A stretch of DNA of 64,000 nt from Bacteroidota bacterium (GTDB taxonomy: Bacteria; Bacteroidota; Bacteroidia; Chitinophagales; Chitinophagaceae). The notes beneath the pieces are model-generated. The model ran no database searches and was not told the origin of the DNA. It saw only the letters and a list, made by a program, of their open reading frames with translations. Positions 61,563 to 64,000 of the stretch are shown here, piece after piece (the first letter of the stretch is position 1; every line of letters starts with the position of its first letter). Where the stretch lies: NCBI GenBank assembly GCA_018267575.1, contig JAFDYF010000068.1, positions 62,001-126,000 of the forward strand, in the 5' to 3' direction. The position numbers and the translations under genes were made by a program.

Positions 61563-62006
61563 ATGGAGAAAACAAGGGTAAGGATCATCAACAAATCTGG
61601 GAACAATTTGCCCGAATATGCAACAGAGGGTTCATCGGGCATGGATCTGCGAGCTAATCTTGAAAACCAATTGGTATTAAAACCGATGGAACGTAGGCTG
61701 ATACCTACCGGTTTGTTTATTGAACTGCCAGAGGGCTATGAAGCACAGGTGAGGCCAAGGAGCGGGCTTGCCTTAAAACAAGGTATCACCTGCCTCAATT
61801 CACCCGGAACCGTAGACGCTGATTATCGCGGTGAAATCATGGTGATCCTTATCAATCTTTCAGAACAGGAGCAGACTCTTTCCCATGGCGACCGCATTGC
61901 CCAAATGGTGATCTCAAAAGTGGAAAGAATCAAGTGGATAGCAACCGAAAACATTAATGAAACCAAAAGAAACCAAGGGGGCTTCGGGCATACCGGAAAA
62001 TCGTAA
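61563..62006 (+). CDS. dut: dUTP diphosphatase
   Basis: 147 residues from ATG 61563 ([14 protein letters not shown]); the longer open frame would start inside the promoter. The enzyme hydrolyses dUTP to dUMP, keeping uracil out of DNA and feeding dTMP synthesis. The five trimeric dUTPase motifs are visible: [44 protein letters not shown] and [12 protein letters not shown] at the C-terminus, which closes over the active site. The DUF4292 gene starts 4 bases after the stop. Confidence 0.96.
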   Translation: MEKTRVRIINKSGNNLPEYATEGSSGMDLRANLENQLVLKPMERRLIPTGLFIELPEGYEAQVRPRSGLALKQGITCLNSPGTVDADYRGEIMVILINLSEQEQTLSHGDRIAQMVISKVERIKWIATENINETKRNQGGFGHTGKS

Positions 62007-62010
62007 ACCA

Positions 62011-62829
62011 ATGAAAAAAATATTTTATTTCGTTATCGCTTCTGCCTTCATTATTGTTTCGGCCTGCCGATCTGCAAAAAAAATCGGCACCGCCATTGCC
62101 AACTCAAAAAAAGATACGGCCCAAACCATTGTCATTGTCGATAACCCGAAGGAAGATTCAATGCGTTTTATCAATGAAATCTTCACTAAAGTTGAAAAAA
62201 ACCATATCGATTTCAAGAACTTCAGCGGCAAATTGAGGGTAAATTATGAAGATAAAGATGGGAAAAGTTATGATTTTACTGCTTACCTGCAAATGAAAAA
62301 GGATAGTGCTATCTGGGTAAGGGTGGAAGCTTCTGCACTTTTAGGTATTGAAGCTTTCCGCATTCTAATAACCCCCGATAGCGTGAAAGTGATGGATAAG
62401 CTCAAAAAAGAAATCACCCTTCGCTCCGTCAGCTATCTACAGGAAACCGCCAGAATGCCCTTGGACTTTGGTGCCTTACAAGATTTGCTGATCGGCAACC
62501 CAATCTATCTGGACAGCAATATTGTTTTCTATCGCAAGGAAGCCAATACCATTTCCATCCTTAGCCTAGGGAATATTTTCAAAAACTATCTTACCCTCAA
62601 TAGCGATAATTATACTTTAATCCATAGCAAATTGGATGATATAGATGTGTTGAGGGCACGTACATCGGACCTTACCTATGGTGATTATATTGGGAATTTT
62701 TCAACCTATCGAAAAATCTCTATAGCTGAAAAATCGAAACTGGATATTGAATTCGTTTTTAAACAGTTTAGTTTTAACAAGGAATTAAATATTGTTTTTT
62801 CTGTTCCGAAAAATTATAAAGTAAAATAA
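62011..62829 (+). CDS. DUF4292 lipoprotein (LolB-like)
   Basis: 272 residues from ATG 62011 (MKKIFYFVIASAFIIVSAC), whose lipobox Cys is residue 19; the longer frame upstream overlaps dut. The mature part has a LolB/LolA-like beta sheet: NFSGKLRVNYEDKDGKSYDFTAYLQMKKDSAIWVRVEASALLGIEAFRILITPDSVKVMDK (in pieces). Function is unknown; the fold suggests handling of lipids or lipoproteins at the envelope. The order dut, DUF4292, EnvC-like peptidase recurs in Bacteroidota and is kept here. Confidence 0.88.
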   Translation: MKKIFYFVIASAFIIVSACRSAKKIGTAIANSKKDTAQTIVIVDNPKEDSMRFINEIFTKVEKNHIDFKNFSGKLRVNYEDKDGKSYDFTAYLQMKKDSAIWVRVEASALLGIEAFRILITPDSVKVMDKLKKEITLRSVSYLQETARMPLDFGALQDLLIGNPIYLDSNIVFYRKEANTISILSLGNIFKNYLTLNSDNYTLIHSKLDDIDVLRARTSDLTYGDYIGNFSTYRKISIAEKSKLDIEFVFKQFSFNKELNIVFSVPKNYKVK

Positions 62830-62905
62830 GCGTTATAAAATTTTGTAACTTAATTCTCATTGCAGGTTAGTAACCCTACGCATTCAAAATCTTTAAAGCA
62901 ACGCC

Positions 62906-64000
62906 ATGCGCAAACTTGTTACGAGTCTTTTTCTATTGTTGCTGATTCCAGCGGTTTCCATTTCACAAAACACTCCCCAAAGCCGTAGTGAGCTCGAGAA
63001 AGAACGAGCCAGCATTCAAAAGCAGATTGAAGAAGTTACCCAATCACTGAATGAGACCAAAAGGAACCGTAAAGAATCACTTGGTCAATTATCCCTACTT
63101 CAACGCAAACTGCGCTTGCGCGAATCGGCCATTGACAATATCAACCAGCAGGTAAATTTTATACAGAATGACATGAACCAGTCCTGGAGGGAGATATTAA
63201 AACTTCGCAAAGAACTGGATACCCTTAAAAAACAGTACGAGGAAAGCGTGGTATATGCCTATAAAAACAGAAGCAATTATGATTTTTTGAATTTTATATT
63301 CTCCGCTGCCAGTTTCAATGATGCCATTAAACGGGTGGCCTATTTAAAATCCTATCGGGCTTACCGGGAAGAAAGAGCTCAAAATATTGCACGTACAGAA
63401 GTACTGCTGCAAAGCAAGATTGATGGATTGAAAGTAAAAAGAGAGGAAAAAGATGTGGTGTTGAAGAAGCAGAATAAGGAAAAAGAAGTATTGGAAGTAG
63501 AGAAAAAGGAAAAGGACCAATTTATCTCTTCGCTAAAATCACATGAAAGGGAACTACAAAAAGATCTGTCCATCAAGAAAAGACAGAACAATAAACTGGA
63601 ATTGGCTTTGCGTGCAGCCATCTTGAGGGAAATCAATGCGGCCAAAGCGAGAGAAGCAGCAGAAGCAAAAAGACATGCTGCCGAAAATGCAGCCAACGCC
63701 AAAGCCAACAGTAATGTAGCAAGTGCGAATCCTGCTTCAAAAAATGTCGAGACAACCAATGAGGCCACATCAAGAGCCAGAACAAATACAACGGCATTGG
63801 GCAGAACCCCCGAAGGCATGATCGTTTCCGAAAATTTTGAGAAAAACAGAGGCCGGCTACCTTGGCCCGTAGAGGCTGGGCATGTTAGTCTACCTTTTGG
63901 GCCCTACGTTATTTCAGAAATAAATGTAAAAAGTAATAACCCGGGCATTACCATTGAAACCCATCCAGGTGAAGCCGTAAAAGCCATTTTTGATGGGCAG
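62906..64000 (+). CDS. Murein hydrolase activator EnvC-like protein (3' part beyond the window)
   Basis: Open from ATG 62906 to the window edge (365 codons so far). A signal peptide (RKLVTSLFLLLLIPAVSISQ) is followed by a long coiled coil, residues about 25-255 (ELEKERASIQKQIEEV and on), with a hairpin region NYDFLNFIFSAASFNDAIKRVAYLKSYR in the middle. An Ala/Asn-rich linker leads to the start of a degraded or M23-type domain, GRLPWPVEAGHVSLPFG near 315. Whether the zinc ligands are intact lies outside the window. EnvC proteins activate amidases during daughter-cell separation. Confidence 0.88.
   Translation, partial: MRKLVTSLFLLLLIPAVSISQNTPQSRSELEKERASIQKQIEEVTQSLNETKRNRKESLGQLSLLQRKLRLRESAIDNINQQVNFIQNDMNQSWREILKLRKELDTLKKQYEESVVYAYKNRSNYDFLNFIFSAASFNDAIKRVAYLKSYRAYREERAQNIARTEVLLQSKIDGLKVKREEKDVVLKKQNKEKEVLEVEKKEKDQFISSLKSHERELQKDLSIKKRQNNKLELALRAAILREINAAKAREAAEAKRHAAENAANAKANSNVASANPASKNVETTNEATSRARTNTTALGRTPEGMIVSENFEKNRGRLPWPVEAGHVSLPFGPYVISEINVKSNNPGITIETHPGEAVKAIFDGQ

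Overview
The window is a chromosomal segment of a Bacteroidota bacterium, most likely a Chitinophagaceae-like member of Chitinophagia. This rests on the protein families present (PorV, GldJ, DUF1501/DUF1800, DUF4292, a two-domain 4Fe-4S/CDGSH protein, TlpA proteins with DUF4369-like N-termini), on promoters of the TAnnTTTG type, and on moderately AT-rich DNA carrying degenerate palindromic intergenic repeats. No rRNA, tRNA, CRISPR array, phage or transposase gene was seen. The genus cannot be fixed from the sequence alone.

Layout. 1-6.1 kb (minus): end of a secreted esterase-like hydrolase, a YdcZ-type membrane protein, then ileS with a TraR/DksA-like gene. 6.1-6.8 kb: non-coding, with two strong hairpins. 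6.8-18.1 kb: a nearly complete haem pathway. hemJ and hemH lie on minus, diverging from hemA-hemC-hemD-hemE-hemF-hemB-hemL on plus. Together these encode every step from glutamyl-tRNA to protohaem by the protoporphyrin route. Three small accessory modules interrupt the plus-strand run: a small ORF with a zeta-like P-loop kinase, a four-helix-bundle gene with an in-frame stop, and an antitoxin with a frameshifted RelE/ParE toxin. 18.2-20.9 kb: TMEM175-type channel, pirin, OsmC, 4Fe-4S/CDGSH protein and a CxxCH lipoprotein. 20.9-21.4 kb: a repeat sink. 21.4-24.9 kb: AraC regulator, gyrB and a 67-residue protein with its own promoter and terminator. 24.9-30 kb (minus): DUF1501/DUF1800 pair, an outer-membrane barrel, serS. 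30-36 kb: small conserved genes, gcvH, vanZ-like, prfA, an amidohydrolase, recO. 36-41 kb: MMPL exporter, lipoprotein amidohydrolase, birA. 41.3-47.3 kb (plus): rsfS-ftsH-LUD-lpxH-hypothetical-mscS, tightly packed. 47.3-49.1 kb (minus): MerR regulator and M23 peptidase. 49.3-56.2 kb (plus): alaS, double-PDZ protein, gatB, TlpA lipoprotein. 56.2-59.2 kb (minus): murF and gldJ. 59.7-64 kb (plus): porV, ispF, dut, DUF4292 lipoprotein, start of an EnvC-like protein.

The most unusual signal is that the repeat families found between genes also lie in frame inside essential genes: a 110-bp element with palindromic ends in ileS next to the editing domain, and shorter repeats in ileS, hemC, alaS and at the 3' end of the MMPL gene. 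A second theme is a set of genes (dut, recO, the AraC regulator, a 114-residue conserved protein) whose TAnnTTTG box ends only 5-6 bases before the ATG, which predicts leaderless mRNAs.
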